Position numbers and translations under genes: made by a program. A DNA stretch of 64,000 nucleotides, taken from contig OY282432.1 of assembly GCA_958295985.1 (NCBI GenBank), positions 3,753,001 through 3,817,000 of the forward strand, read 5' to 3'. Positions within the stretch are counted from its first letter, which is position 1. Every line of letters starts with the position of its first letter. Source of the DNA: an uncultured Candidatus Binatia bacterium. Lineage in GTDB: Bacteria; Desulfobacterota; Binatia; UBA9968; JAJDTQ01. The notes below the pieces were generated by a model, which was given only the letters and a program-made list of their open reading frames with translations, did not search any database and was not told the DNA's origin. Shown piece after piece: positions 18,189 to 27,191 of this stretch.

Positions 18189-19494
18189 CTACCGTGCCCA
18201 CGGCCGAGTGGAACGGCTGTGAGACGAAGAACCGTTTCCCCGCGGCGGCAATGGCGTCGCGCCATTCCGCCACCTCCTCGGGGGTCAACCGCGCGGCCAT
18301 GCGTTCCTGCTGCTGTTGCAGCCGCTCCCCGGACCCGTAGGTGGCCCACTGCGGCAACATCACCACGTCCTCGAGTCCGGCCCGTTCCATGCGCTCATAC
18401 AGGCTCGCATCCGCGCAGCCGCCCTGCACCACGTCGCCGTAGCCGGTCTGCGCCTTGTGCTTGAGGTCGGGCCGCAGCGGCAGATTGACCCACCAGGGCA
18501 TGTCCAGGGAACGGACGATCACCGCGACCTTGCCGCCGGGCCGGGTGACCCGCGCGCACTGGGCCAGCATCGCGTCCGCGTCCCCCTCTTCCATGACCGT
18601 AAACGCCATGGTGGCGTCGAACCCGCGGTCGGCGAACGGCAACTCCTCGCCGTTGCCGCTTTGCCACTCGATGACGTCGCCCAAGCCTTCGCTCGCGGCC
18701 AGCCGGCCGGCCTCGCGGAGCAGGTAGGAGTTGATGTCCGCCCCCACGATGGGATTGCGTTTCTCCGTGTACCGAGCGAGCCAGCGCGCCACCGTGCCGG
18801 CGCCGCAGCCCACCTCCAGCACGCGCTGGCCGGGCTCGAGTCCCACCTCCTCCACCACGCTCCGGACCACCCGGAGGTAGCCGGGGCCGCGGGTCTCCAG
18901 GAACGCCACCATGCCCAGATAGGGACCGCCCAGGGTAAGAGTCGTGTAACGCTCGCTCAGGACCGGCAGCAACGGCTCCCATTGCGAGGCCGCAAGTCCC
19001 AGGGGAAACAGCAGCAACGGCGGTCCCGAGCCCCGTATCGTGTACGAAATGCCGGCCTCCTCGCCCTCTCCCTCCGGGAGCTGCACGGGCGCAAGCGGAC
19101 TCTCCTTTTCCCGAAGCGAGAGAAACTCCAGCATGGCCGACTGGACCTCGCCGGAGCGGTCCGCCATGACGTCGGCCCACATGGGACTGAAATAATCGCG
19201 CAGCATCGTCACCGTGGCGCCCGGAAGGTCGTCAACCGCCCGCGCCAGATCCGCCACGGCGTTGCCCCCGTCGCCCGACACGATCAGCAGCCGGCCGGCA
19301 TGGGGCCGGAGCACCTCGGTCTTCAGGCCCCGGGGGCAGATGAGCGTCAGGGACCTCACTGCCGACGAATGCCGCTCCAGCAGCCCGCCCCAGTCGCCGG
19401 GCAGGTAGGCGGCCACGTGGGCCTCTTCGATCCCGAGGCGCCGAATCAACTGAACGATGCGCTCCTCCACCGGATGAGCTTCTTGTGCAACCAC
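18133..19494 (-). CDS. SAM-dependent methyltransferase with N-terminal alpha/beta-hydrolase-like region
   Basis: About 453 residues from a GTG at 19494 that has GGGAGG six bases upstream; an ATG at 19542 is possible but lacks a clear ribosome-binding site. The C-terminal half is a class I methyltransferase: VLEVGCGAGTVARWL (motif I), GADINSYLL, LPFADRGFD and RPGGKVAV. The N-terminal half has LLLFPLGLAASQWEPLL, reminiscent of an alpha/beta-hydrolase strand-loop, without an obvious catalytic triad. The extreme C-terminus (GAGFEPARAPSAG) is encoded by a palindromic repeat. Substrate unknown; convergent with the octaheme cytochrome gene. Confidence 0.75.
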   Translation of the reverse strand: MVAQEAHPVEERIVQLIRRLGIEEAHVAAYLPGDWGGLLERHSSAVRSLTLICPRGLKTEVLRPHAGRLLIVSGDGGNAVADLARAVDDLPGATVTMLRDYFSPMWADVMADRSGEVQSAMLEFLSLREKESPLAPVQLPEGEGEEAGISYTIRGSGPPLLLFPLGLAASQWEPLLPVLSERYTTLTLGGPYLGMVAFLETRGPGYLRVVRSVVEEVGLEPGQRVLEVGCGAGTVARWLARYTEKRNPIVGADINSYLLREAGRLAASEGLGDVIEWQSGNGEELPFADRGFDATMAFTVMEEGDADAMLAQCARVTRPGGKVAVIVRSLDMPWWVNLPLRPDLKHKAQTGYGDVVQGGCADASLYERMERAGLEDVVMLPQWATYGSGERLQQQQERMAARLTPEEVAEWRDAIAAAGKRFFVSQPFHSAVGTVGAGFEPARAPSAGSGSRA

Positions 19495-19673
19495 CGCAGT
19501 CCTCCCGTACGTCGTGAAGGGTCTCGTTAGTGGATTTCCCATCCGGGATCAAGTCCGTGACACAATTCCCCGGGGGTCAGCACCGCCTCCCTCATCATGG
19601 TGGGCGTCTTCAGGGCCATGGACCGAGCCTGGAAGAGGCGGCCGGTGTCTCGGGGCGCGTCCGGCCGCGGCTC

Positions 19674-19826
19674 ATGGCGCCGGGGAAATGGCGCTACGCG
19701 GCGTTTGCCGTCTTTCTCCTGTACTTCGCCCTGACCATCGGAGACCTTGACGAACCTGTTGCGCGCAGGGGCATCGGTTCGATAGGAAGGAGTCTACAGG
19801 ATTGCGCAAGGAGGGTTCGCGTATGA
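19674..19826 (+). CDS. Possible small membrane peptide upstream of the FGE-like gene
   Basis: A 50-residue frame starting MAPGKWRYAA, with one convincing hydrophobic helix (FAVFLLYFALTI), ending in TGA that overlaps the next ATG by 4 bp. The overlap and helix favour a real, co-translated peptide. It has no clear ribosome-binding site and no recognised family, so it could be chance. Confidence 0.3.
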   Translation: MAPGKWRYAAFAVFLLYFALTIGDLDEPVARRGIGSIGRSLQDCARRVRV

Positions 19827-20917
19827 CGACTCGGAGCAGGGTATGGGCAACACTTGTGGCGCTGGCGCTGGCCGGCGCGTTGCCGGCGTGGGCGGACTAC
19901 GATGCGGGGCAGAAGACATGGGACGCAGGGCGTGCCGCAGAGGCCCTGGCCGAGTGGCCGAAGGCGGCGGACAACGCGGCGTTTGCGCGGGCGAAGGCGT
20001 CGCGGAAGGCGGCCGCGTATGCGGAAGACTCGTGGTCACGTCCACAGGGCCGTCAAGCGAGCGAGGCAAAGGGTTTGCGAGGGAAGGCAGAAAAAAGCGA
20101 GCGTTTGGCGGATAAATACCCGCCTGGAACGAAGCTGCGGGACTGCGAGGGATGTCCGGAGATGGTGGTCGTGCCTGCCGGGAGTTTCATGATGGGTTCG
20201 CCGGAGTCGGAGGATGGGCGGAACGACGATGAAGGACCGGTGCATCGGGTGACGATTGCGCAGCCGTTTGCGGCGGGGGTGAAGGAGGTCACGCGGGGGG
20301 AGTATGGCCGGTTTATCGAGGCAACGGGACACTCGACGGGTGATTCGTGCTGGACGTATGAGGGAGAGCAATGGGAGGATCGTTCCGGGCGGGACTGGCG
20401 GGGGCCGGCATTCAGGCAGACGGATGAGCATCCGGTGGTGTGTGTCAGTTGGGGGGATGCGCAGGCGTATGTGAAATGGCTGAGTGAGAAGACGGGGAAG
20501 GGGTATCGGTTGTTGACCGAGTCGGAGTGGGAGTATGTGGCACGGGCGGGGAGCAGGACAGCGCACCATTGGGGAGATGATATAGGTCGGAACCGAGCGA
20601 ATTGCTATGGATGCGGGAGTCGGTGGGACGATAAGAGTACAGCGCCGGTGGGGAGTTTTGGATCGAACGGATTTGGGTTGTACGATGTGCATGGGAACGT
20701 GTGGGAGTGGGTGGAGGACTGTTGGGACGCGAGTTATGCGGGGGCGCCAGCGGACGGGAGCGCATGGGAGAGGGGGGATTGCAGCGATCGCGCGCTGCGG
20801 AGCGGCTCCTGGTACATCTCTCCGTGGTACCTCCGCTCCGCCATCCGCAGCAGCGGCACCGCCGGGGACCGGGTCAGCGACTACGGCTTCCGTGTTGCCC
20901 GGACGCTCACCCCCTGA
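19823..20917 (+). CDS. Secreted formylglycine-generating-enzyme (SUMF1/FGE-sulfatase) fold protein, DGR-target-like C-terminus
   Basis: A 364-residue protein with a signal peptide (residues 1 to about 24, ending PAWA), a short charged linker and an FGE-sulfatase domain: MVVVPAGSFMMGSPESEDG, VTRGEYGRF, HPVVCVSWGDAQAYVKWLSE, LLTESEWEYVARAG, GLYDVHGNVWEWVEDCW. The Cys pair of true FGE is not in the final RSGSW...GFRVARTL segment, so it is probably a binding protein, not a sulfatase activator. AAGGAGGG fixes the start. The first 300 or so codons of the mature part are G-rich on the coding strand; the last 43 codons switch to C-rich and look like a diversified variable region (see findings). Likely periplasmic or surface exposed. 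Confidence 0.8.
   Translation: MTTRSRVWATLVALALAGALPAWADYDAGQKTWDAGRAAEALAEWPKAADNAAFARAKASRKAAAYAEDSWSRPQGRQASEAKGLRGKAEKSERLADKYPPGTKLRDCEGCPEMVVVPAGSFMMGSPESEDGRNDDEGPVHRVTIAQPFAAGVKEVTRGEYGRFIEATGHSTGDSCWTYEGEQWEDRSGRDWRGPAFRQTDEHPVVCVSWGDAQAYVKWLSEKTGKGYRLLTESEWEYVARAGSRTAHHWGDDIGRNRANCYGCGSRWDDKSTAPVGSFGSNGFGLYDVHGNVWEWVEDCWDASYAGAPADGSAWERGDCSDRALRSGSWYISPWYLRSAIRSSGTAGDRVSDYGFRVARTLTP
20788..20914 (+). other. Candidate DGR variable region (VR) at the 3' end of the FGE-like gene
   Basis: The last 42 codons read LRSGSW, then a run of variable-looking codons, then GFRVARTLTP. Many of the variable positions are TAC, ATC, AGC, GGC, GAC or GTC, each reachable from an AAC template codon by change at adenines only. 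Strand composition flips from G-rich to C-rich at about 20785. No template repeat or reverse transcriptase is in the window. Confidence 0.4.
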
Positions 20918-21185
20918 ACCTTTGTTTCCTTACCTCGGCGAAGAACATTCTCTCTGCGAACCGCATGTCTCCCCAAGGCAGTGGATTTCTCGGCGTAAGC
21001 TCTTGCATTTCTCGCCATAACGGTCGTCTCCAGGGCGTCAGCCCCAATTTGCCCACCAACGACGGGTTCGCACCTGGATACCGTTCAGCACTCAAGACGA
21101 CGGGCATCACGGGTCGCCTTGACCCGTTTCCGCATTCACGCCACTATGAGCAGTCAACACCGGCTTGTTTCACTCAGGAGACCCC

Positions 21186-22670
21186 ATGAGCGAGATCCGA
21201 TTCATCGACACGACCCTGCGGGACGGCAACCAGAGCCTTTGGGCGCTCAACATGAAGACGGCGGCCATGGTGGAGATCGCCGAGCAGATGGACCAGGCGG
21301 GCTTCGAGTCCATGGAGTTCTTCGTCACCAACATGTTCAAGAAGTACGTGCGGGAGCACAAGGAGAACCCGTGGGAGTGGCTGCGGGAGGGCGCCAGGCG
21401 GCTGCGCAAGACCGAGCTGCGGCTTCACGGCGGCCTGAAGGGAGGGCTCGAGAAGAAGCCCTCGTCCATCCTGCAGCTCATCATCCGGAAGGTGGTGGAC
21501 AACGGCATCACGCTGACACGCACATCGAATTCCTGGAACGACTACGAGGTATTCGGCGAGGAAGTGGAGGGGTTGCGCAAGCTGGGCATGGATTGCGTCG
21601 CCAACCTGATCTACTCGGTGTCGCCGAGGCACACCGACGAGTACTATGCGCAGAAGGCCCGTGAAGCCGCCGCCATCAAGCCCTACCGCATCTGCTTCAA
21701 GGACGTGGGCGGCCTGCTCACCCCCGAACGCACCCGGGCCCTGGTGCCCATCGTGCTGGAGAACATCGGCGATACGCCGGTGGAGTTCCATGCCCACTGC
21801 AACAACGGCTTGGCGCCGGTGAACTACCTGGAGGCCATCAAGCTCGGCATGACCACGATCCACACCAGCGTGCCGCCCCTGGCCAACGCCTCGGCCCAGC
21901 CTTCCGTCTTCAACATGGTGCGGAACATCCGCGCCATGGGCCATACGCCGCTGGTGGACGAAGAGGTCCTCGGGCCGGTGGAGGACCACTTTACGTTCGT
22001 GGCCAAGCGGGACGGGCTGCCCATCGGCAAGCCCGTGGAGTACGACCATTCGCAGTACCTGCACCAAGTGCCCGGCGGCATGATCTCCAACTTCGTGCAC
22101 CAGCTCCGGCTCGTGGGCATGGAAGACAAGCTGCCCGCGGCCCTGGAGGAGGCCGCCCGGGTGCGCGCCGAGTGGGGCTACCCCATCATGGTGACGCCCC
22201 TGTCACAGTTCGTGGGGACCCAGGCCGCCTTCAACGTCATCCTCGGCGAGCGTTACAAGGAGGTGGCCGACCAGTCCATCCAGTATGCCCTGGGCATCTG
22301 GGGCCGGGAGGGCGCCGAGCTCATGGACCCGGACGTCAAGGACAAGATCCTCGGCCGGCCCCGGGCCAGGGCGTGGACCGGATGGGAGCAGCCGGAGCCG
22401 TCGCTGGCGGAGCTCCGGTCGCAGCTCGGCGGACCCTCGGTGTCCGACGAGGAACTGGTGCTGCGGGTCTACGCCGGCGTGGACGAGGTCCGGACCATGA
22501 TGGAGGCCGGGCGGCCGCGGGAATACCTGAGCGCGCAACGGCCGCTGGTGCGGCTCGTCAACGAGCTGACCAAACAGAAGGAATACACCCAGGTCTACAT
22601 CCGCAAACCGGGGTTCTCCCTCACCCTGGGGCGGAACGCCAACGGAGACGCGGCGGAAGGGGCCGCTTGA
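21186..22670 (+). CDS. HMGL-like/pyruvate carboxylase-type carboxyltransferase, copy 1 of 3
   Basis: A 494-residue DRE-TIM enzyme like the carboxyltransferase domain of oxaloacetate decarboxylase alpha or pyruvate carboxylase B. It has DTTLRDGNQSLW at the N-terminus, CFKDVGGLLTP (the Lys that is carboxylated in the family) and FHAHCNNGLAP (HxH metal ligands), then the PYC/OADA-type extension with HQVPGGMISNF. There is no biotinyl domain or EAMKM motif, so it needs a separate biotin carrier or uses another chemistry. ATG after AGGAGA. First of three tandem paralogs; slightly the most diverged in its N-terminal third. Confidence 0.85.
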   Translation: MSEIRFIDTTLRDGNQSLWALNMKTAAMVEIAEQMDQAGFESMEFFVTNMFKKYVREHKENPWEWLREGARRLRKTELRLHGGLKGGLEKKPSSILQLIIRKVVDNGITLTRTSNSWNDYEVFGEEVEGLRKLGMDCVANLIYSVSPRHTDEYYAQKAREAAAIKPYRICFKDVGGLLTPERTRALVPIVLENIGDTPVEFHAHCNNGLAPVNYLEAIKLGMTTIHTSVPPLANASAQPSVFNMVRNIRAMGHTPLVDEEVLGPVEDHFTFVAKRDGLPIGKPVEYDHSQYLHQVPGGMISNFVHQLRLVGMEDKLPAALEEAARVRAEWGYPIMVTPLSQFVGTQAAFNVILGERYKEVADQSIQYALGIWGREGAELMDPDVKDKILGRPRARAWTGWEQPEPSLAELRSQLGGPSVSDEELVLRVYAGVDEVRTMMEAGRPREYLSAQRPLVRLVNELTKQKEYTQVYIRKPGFSLTLGRNANGDAAEGAA

Positions 22671-22678
22671 GGAGACCC

Positions 22679-24166
22679 ATGAGCGACGTCACATTCGTGG
22701 ACACCACGCTGCGCGACGGCAACCAGAGCCTGTGGGCCTACAACATGAAGACCGCGGCCATGCTCGAGGCCATCGAGCACATGGACGAGGCGGGCTTCGA
22801 GTCCATGGAGTTCTTCAGCGCCACCATGTTCAAGAAGTACGTGCGCGAGCACAAGGAGAACCCGTGGCACTGGCTGCGGGAGGGCGCCCGGCGCGCGCGC
22901 AAGACCCCGCTCAGGCTCCACGGGAGCATCCGGGGCGGGCTTGAGAAGAAGCCCACGTCAGTGGCCAAGCTGGTGATCCGGCACGTGGTGGACAGCGGCA
23001 TCCGGCTCACCCGCAACTCCAACCCCTGGAACGACTATTCCGTGTTCAAGCAGGATGTGGACGAGCTGGGCGAACTCGGCATGGACACCGTGGTCAACCT
23101 GATCTACTCGGTGTCGCCGATGCACACCGACGAGTATTACGCGCAGAAGGCGCGCGAAGCCGCCGCGCTGAAGCCCTACCGCATCTGCTTCAAGGACGTG
23201 GGCGGCCTGCTCACCCCCGAGCGCACCCGCACGCTGGTGCCCATCGTGCTGGAGAACATCGGCGACACCCCCGTGGAGTTCCACGCCCACTGCAACAACG
23301 GCCTGGCGCCCCTCAACTACCTCGAGGCCATCGAGCTCGGCATGACCACCATCCACACCAGCGTGCCGCCCCTGGCCAACGGTTCGGCCCAACCCTCGGT
23401 CTTCAACATGCTCAAGAACGTGCGCGCCACGGGCCACACCGTGTCGGTGGACGAGGAGGCGTTGAGACCGGTGCGGGAGCATTTCACGTTCGTCGCCAAA
23501 CGGGACGGGCTGCCCGTGGGCGCGCCGGCGACCTTCGACCAGTCCGTCTACAGCCACCAGGTGCCCGGCGGCATGATCTCCAACTTCGTGCACCAACTCC
23601 GTCTCGTGGGTATGGAGGACAAGCTGCCCGCGGCGTTGGAGGAAGCGGCCCGGGTGCGTGCCGAGTGGGGCTATCCCATCATGGTCACGCCGCTCTCACA
23701 GTTCGTGGGGACCCAGGCCGCCATCAACATCATCCTGGGCGAACGTTACAAGCAGGTCACCGACCAGTCCATCCAGTACGCCCTGGGCATCTGGGGGCGG
23801 CAAGGCGCCGAGTACATGGACCCCGATGTGAAGGATCGCATTCTGGGGCGGCCGCGCGCCAGGGCCTGGGAGGGCTGGGAGCAGCCGGACCCCTCGCTGG
23901 AGGAGGTCCGGGCGCAGCTCGGCGGGCCCTCCCTGTCGGACGAGGAACTGGTCATGCGGGTCTACGCGGGGGACGAGGCGGTGGAGGCGCTGCAGAACGC
24001 CGGCAGGCCGCGGGAGTACCTGAGCGCCAGCCGGCCGCTTGTGCGGCTCATCAACGAGCTCACCCGGCAGCCGGAATACACCCAGGTGTATATCCGCAAG
24101 CCGGGGTTCTCCCTCACCCTGGGGCGGAACGCCAACGGAGACACGGCCGACGAGGCCGCGGCCTGA
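22679..24166 (+). CDS. HMGL-like/pyruvate carboxylase-type carboxyltransferase, copy 2 of 3
   Basis: A 495-residue tandem paralog with the same motifs (DTTLRDGNQSLW, CFKDVGGLLTP, FHAHCNNGLAP) and no biotin domain. The junction GAGGAGACCCATGAGCGAC is shared with the start of copy 3, and the spacing is 8 bp between genes, showing simple tandem duplication of the whole unit including its ribosome-binding site. Differences from the other copies cluster in the region around residues 85-120 and in the segment after HTxxVDEE, so substrate preferences may differ. Confidence 0.85.
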   Translation: MSDVTFVDTTLRDGNQSLWAYNMKTAAMLEAIEHMDEAGFESMEFFSATMFKKYVREHKENPWHWLREGARRARKTPLRLHGSIRGGLEKKPTSVAKLVIRHVVDSGIRLTRNSNPWNDYSVFKQDVDELGELGMDTVVNLIYSVSPMHTDEYYAQKAREAAALKPYRICFKDVGGLLTPERTRTLVPIVLENIGDTPVEFHAHCNNGLAPLNYLEAIELGMTTIHTSVPPLANGSAQPSVFNMLKNVRATGHTVSVDEEALRPVREHFTFVAKRDGLPVGAPATFDQSVYSHQVPGGMISNFVHQLRLVGMEDKLPAALEEAARVRAEWGYPIMVTPLSQFVGTQAAINIILGERYKQVTDQSIQYALGIWGRQGAEYMDPDVKDRILGRPRARAWEGWEQPDPSLEEVRAQLGGPSLSDEELVMRVYAGDEAVEALQNAGRPREYLSASRPLVRLINELTRQPEYTQVYIRKPGFSLTLGRNANGDTADEAAA

Positions 24167-24174
24167 GGAGACCC

Positions 24175-25653
24175 ATGAGCGACGTAAAATTCGTGGACAC
24201 CACGCTGCGCGACGGCAACCAGAGCCTGTGGGCCTTCAACATGAAGACCGCGGCGATGCTGGAGAGCATCGAGCGCATGGACGAAGCGGGCTTCGAGTCC
24301 ATGGAGTTCTTCACCGCCACCATGTTCAAGAAGTACGTGCGCGAGCACAAGGAGAACCCGTGGCACTGGCTGCGGGAGGGCGCCCGGCGCGCGCGCAAGA
24401 CTCCGCTCAGGCTTCACGGCGGGATCAAGGGCGGGCTGGAGAAGAAGCCCACCGCGGTGGCGCGGCTGGTGGTCCAACACGTGATGGAGAGCGGCGTCCG
24501 GCTGACCCGCACCTCCAACCCCTGGAACGACTATTCCGTGTTCAAGGAGGACGTGGAGGAGCTTCGCAAGCTGGGCATGGACTGCGTGGTCAACCTGATC
24601 TACTCGGTGTCCCCGCGGCACACCGACGAGTACTACGCGCGGAAGGCCCGGGAAGCCGCCGCGCTGAAGCCCTACCGCATCTGCTTCAAGGACGTGGGCG
24701 GCCTGCTCACCCCCGAGCGCACCCGGGCGCTGGTGCCCCTGGTGCTGGACAACATCGGCGATACGCCGGTGGAGTTCCACGCCCACTGCAACAACGGGTT
24801 GGCGCCGCTCAACTATCTGGAAGCCATCCGGCTCGGCATGACCACCATCCACACCAGCGTGCCGCCCCTGGCCAACGGCTCGGCCCAGCCGTCCATCTTC
24901 AACATGCTCAAGAACGTGCGCGCCATGGGCCACACCGCGGAGGTGGACGAGGAAACGCTGAAGCCGGTCCAGGAACACTTCACCTTCGTCGCCAAACGCG
25001 ACAACTTGCCGGCGGGGGCGCCCGCGGCCTACGACCAGTCCGTCTACAACCACCAGGTGCCCGGCGGCATGATCGCCAACTTCCGCCATCAACTGGGGCT
25101 CGTGGGCATGCTGGACAAGCTCCCGGCGGCGCTGGAGGAGGCCGCCCGGGTGCGCGCCGAGTGGGGTTATCCCATCATGGTGACGCCGCTCTCCCAGTTC
25201 GTGGGCACGCAGGCCGCCATCAACATCATCCTTGGGGAACGCTACAAGCAGGTCACCGACCAGTCCATCCAGTACGCCCACGGCATCTGGGGCCGGGAAG
25301 GCGCCGAGCTCATGGACCCCGACGTCAAGGACCGTATCCTCGGGCGGCCCCGGGCCAGGGATTGGGAAGGCTGGGTGCAGCCGGACCCCTCGCTGCCGGA
25401 GGTCCGGGCGCAGCTCGGCAGCTCCACCATGTCCGACGAGGAGCTGATCTTGCGGGTCTTTGCGGGGGATGAGGCGGTAGAGGCACTGGAGACCGCCGGC
25501 CAACCGCGGGAGTACCTGAGCGCGAGCCAGCCGCTGGTGCGGCTCATCAACGAGCTCACCAAACAGAAAGAGTACACCCAGGTTTACATCCGCAAGCCCG
25601 GGTTCTCACTGGCGCTCCGGCAGACGCCCCCCGCGGCCGACAGTCTTTTCTGA
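24175..25653 (+). CDS. HMGL-like/pyruvate carboxylase-type carboxyltransferase, copy 3 of 3
   Basis: A 492-residue third tandem paralog, closest by eye to copy 2 over the N-terminal half. Active-site motifs are intact. The C-terminus is different: after KPGFSLALRQ it ends PPAADSLF instead of the LGRNANGD tail of copies 1 and 2, and HGIWGREG replaces LGIWGREG. All three lie in one transcription unit with 8-bp gaps. Together they may form a hetero-oligomer or handle related acids. Confidence 0.85.
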   Translation: MSDVKFVDTTLRDGNQSLWAFNMKTAAMLESIERMDEAGFESMEFFTATMFKKYVREHKENPWHWLREGARRARKTPLRLHGGIKGGLEKKPTAVARLVVQHVMESGVRLTRTSNPWNDYSVFKEDVEELRKLGMDCVVNLIYSVSPRHTDEYYARKAREAAALKPYRICFKDVGGLLTPERTRALVPLVLDNIGDTPVEFHAHCNNGLAPLNYLEAIRLGMTTIHTSVPPLANGSAQPSIFNMLKNVRAMGHTAEVDEETLKPVQEHFTFVAKRDNLPAGAPAAYDQSVYNHQVPGGMIANFRHQLGLVGMLDKLPAALEEAARVRAEWGYPIMVTPLSQFVGTQAAINIILGERYKQVTDQSIQYAHGIWGREGAELMDPDVKDRILGRPRARDWEGWVQPDPSLPEVRAQLGSSTMSDEELILRVFAGDEAVEALETAGQPREYLSASQPLVRLINELTKQKEYTQVYIRKPGFSLALRQTPPAADSLF

Positions 25654-25742
25654 TCTGCATTCCCGCGCCCGTGGGCGCCGGCATGGCGTCAACCGGCGAC
25701 GTTTTCCGCAGAAGCCTGGCGCGCACATCCTCGGGCAGCTAC

Positions 25743-25765
25743 CGCCGACCCGCGTGCGGTCGGCG
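25743..25765. terminator. Weak hairpin between convergent genes
   Basis: An 8-bp inverted repeat (CGCCGACC at 25743-25750, GGTCGGCG at 25758-25765) between the third carboxyltransferase and the M20 peptidase stops. No U-tract follows; it is a possible terminator only. Confidence 0.25.
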
Positions 25766-25816
25766 ACCAGGCCGTGACCTTCTTCCCGCGCCGGGGTGCG
25801 GCAGCCGGCGGCGCCG

Positions 25817-27109
25817 TCACGGTTGGCTCCGGTTGGCGATCTCAAGGGCGGCGAACGCATACATCCTGGCGGCCGCCAGCAGGTCGTCCACCTTCTGCAT
25901 CTCGCTGGTGGCCGGCTTGGCGTCTGCGGCCTCCGGCGCCGGGCCGCACTTGATGGCGGGGATGCCCACCTCGGCGAACACCGTGAGGTCGGCGTAGGTG
26001 CTGGTGAAAGCGCTGCGGATGGGCTCGACCTTGCGGCCCCGGACGTACTCGTGGGCTTCCTCCATGGCCGCCACCAGCGGCTCGGCGCCCTTGGACTCGT
26101 ACCCGTTGACGGACAGGAACAGCGAGCACTTGGCCTCGATGTCGGTGTCCGCGATGACCGCCTTGACCTCCCGGAGCACGTCGATGGCGCGCTGGTCCGG
26201 CGCCATGAAGGCCTCGACGTAGAGGTTGCAGATGGCCGGGGAGAAGTTGGGCTTGAAGGGAGCGCCGCCGAAGATGGAGCCGATGTTGACCTTGGGAACC
26301 ATGGTGCCGGCTCCGAACTCGTAGCGATGCTCCTGCTCGTACCGCCGCGCCCATTCCTCCAGGGCCGGGACGATGGAGGCCATGCGCACCACCGCGTTCT
26401 TGCTTTCCCTGGCCGCCACCGGATGATCCACGAACGGCCCGTACATGGGCTCGCCGTAGGTGGTGATCTTGATGAACACGGCGCCGCACTGGGCCCAGGT
26501 GATGCGGAACTGGGACGGCTCCACCACGATGCAGTAGTCCCCTACCACGCCGTGGGTCACCAGGTAGCGCGCGCCGTGGCCCTTCCCCCGGTAGGCCGGG
26601 CCCTGGTAGTGGTCCACCGGCGAGCGGCCGATCTCCCCGGCCACGCCCGTGACGATGACGTCGCCCTTGAGCTTCACTCCGCTTTCCTTCAGCGCCTTGG
26701 CCATCGCCAGGGTACAGGTAAGCGGCCCCTTGTCGTTGACAATGCCGCTGCCGTAGATGACCTCGTCTTCCCGTCGCGCCAGCGCTTGCCACTCGGGACG
26801 GGTGCTGCCGGTGATCCACAGGTCCTCCTGGGTGCCCGCCAGCGCCGTGTCCATGTGCCCGTTGAAGAGCAGCGTCGGGCCCTCGCCCGTGCCCGGGATC
26901 ACTCCCACCACGTTGGCGCGGCCGGGCTCGGTGTGCTGGAGGAAGGTCTCGATGCCCTGCTTCTGCAGCCAGTCGTGGATGAAGCGCGCCACCTCCTCCT
27001 CGCTCCCGGTGGGCGTGGGGATATTGACGACGTCCATGGCCAACTTGGCTAACTCCTCCCGATCGATACGGGCCAGGACCTTCTCCAAAGTGGCTTGATC
27101 GGTTTGCAT
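25817..27109 (-). CDS. M20 family metallopeptidase/deacylase
   Basis: A 430-residue M20/ArgE/DapE-type hydrolase. It has the zinc motif NGHMDT (H85, D87), the bridging region GSGIVNDKGPLT, and later acidic residues, including the segment after VVGDYCIVVEPSQ. The N-terminal MQTDQATLEK start at 27109 is used because the frame upstream (a further 20 codons) has no family resemblance. Such enzymes cleave an amide bond in N-acyl amino acids, dipeptides or carbamoyl compounds. The true substrate is unknown. Convergent with the carboxyltransferase genes. Confidence 0.88.
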   Translation of the reverse strand: MQTDQATLEKVLARIDREELAKLAMDVVNIPTPTGSEEEVARFIHDWLQKQGIETFLQHTEPGRANVVGVIPGTGEGPTLLFNGHMDTALAGTQEDLWITGSTRPEWQALARREDEVIYGSGIVNDKGPLTCTLAMAKALKESGVKLKGDVIVTGVAGEIGRSPVDHYQGPAYRGKGHGARYLVTHGVVGDYCIVVEPSQFRITWAQCGAVFIKITTYGEPMYGPFVDHPVAARESKNAVVRMASIVPALEEWARRYEQEHRYEFGAGTMVPKVNIGSIFGGAPFKPNFSPAICNLYVEAFMAPDQRAIDVLREVKAVIADTDIEAKCSLFLSVNGYESKGAEPLVAAMEEAHEYVRGRKVEPIRSAFTSTYADLTVFAEVGIPAIKCGPAPEAADAKPATSEMQKVDDLLAAARMYAFAALEIANRSQP

Positions 27110-27191
27110 GAGTAGAACCCCCGCTTGCCTGTATTCCAGACCGGAGGCTACCCAGCACGGGAAGCACAAGTCAAGCGGGCCGGTTATTGAG

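Noticed and set aside
18168..18190. GGTTCGAAACC resembling a tRNA T-arm
   Set aside because: It belongs to a perfect palindrome; no acceptor, D or anticodon arms are present nearby.
23962..25503. Long minus-strand frame opposite the carboxyltransferases
   Set aside because: Shadow of copies 2 and 3; it shows repeated His/Val/Gly patterns that mirror the tandem duplication.
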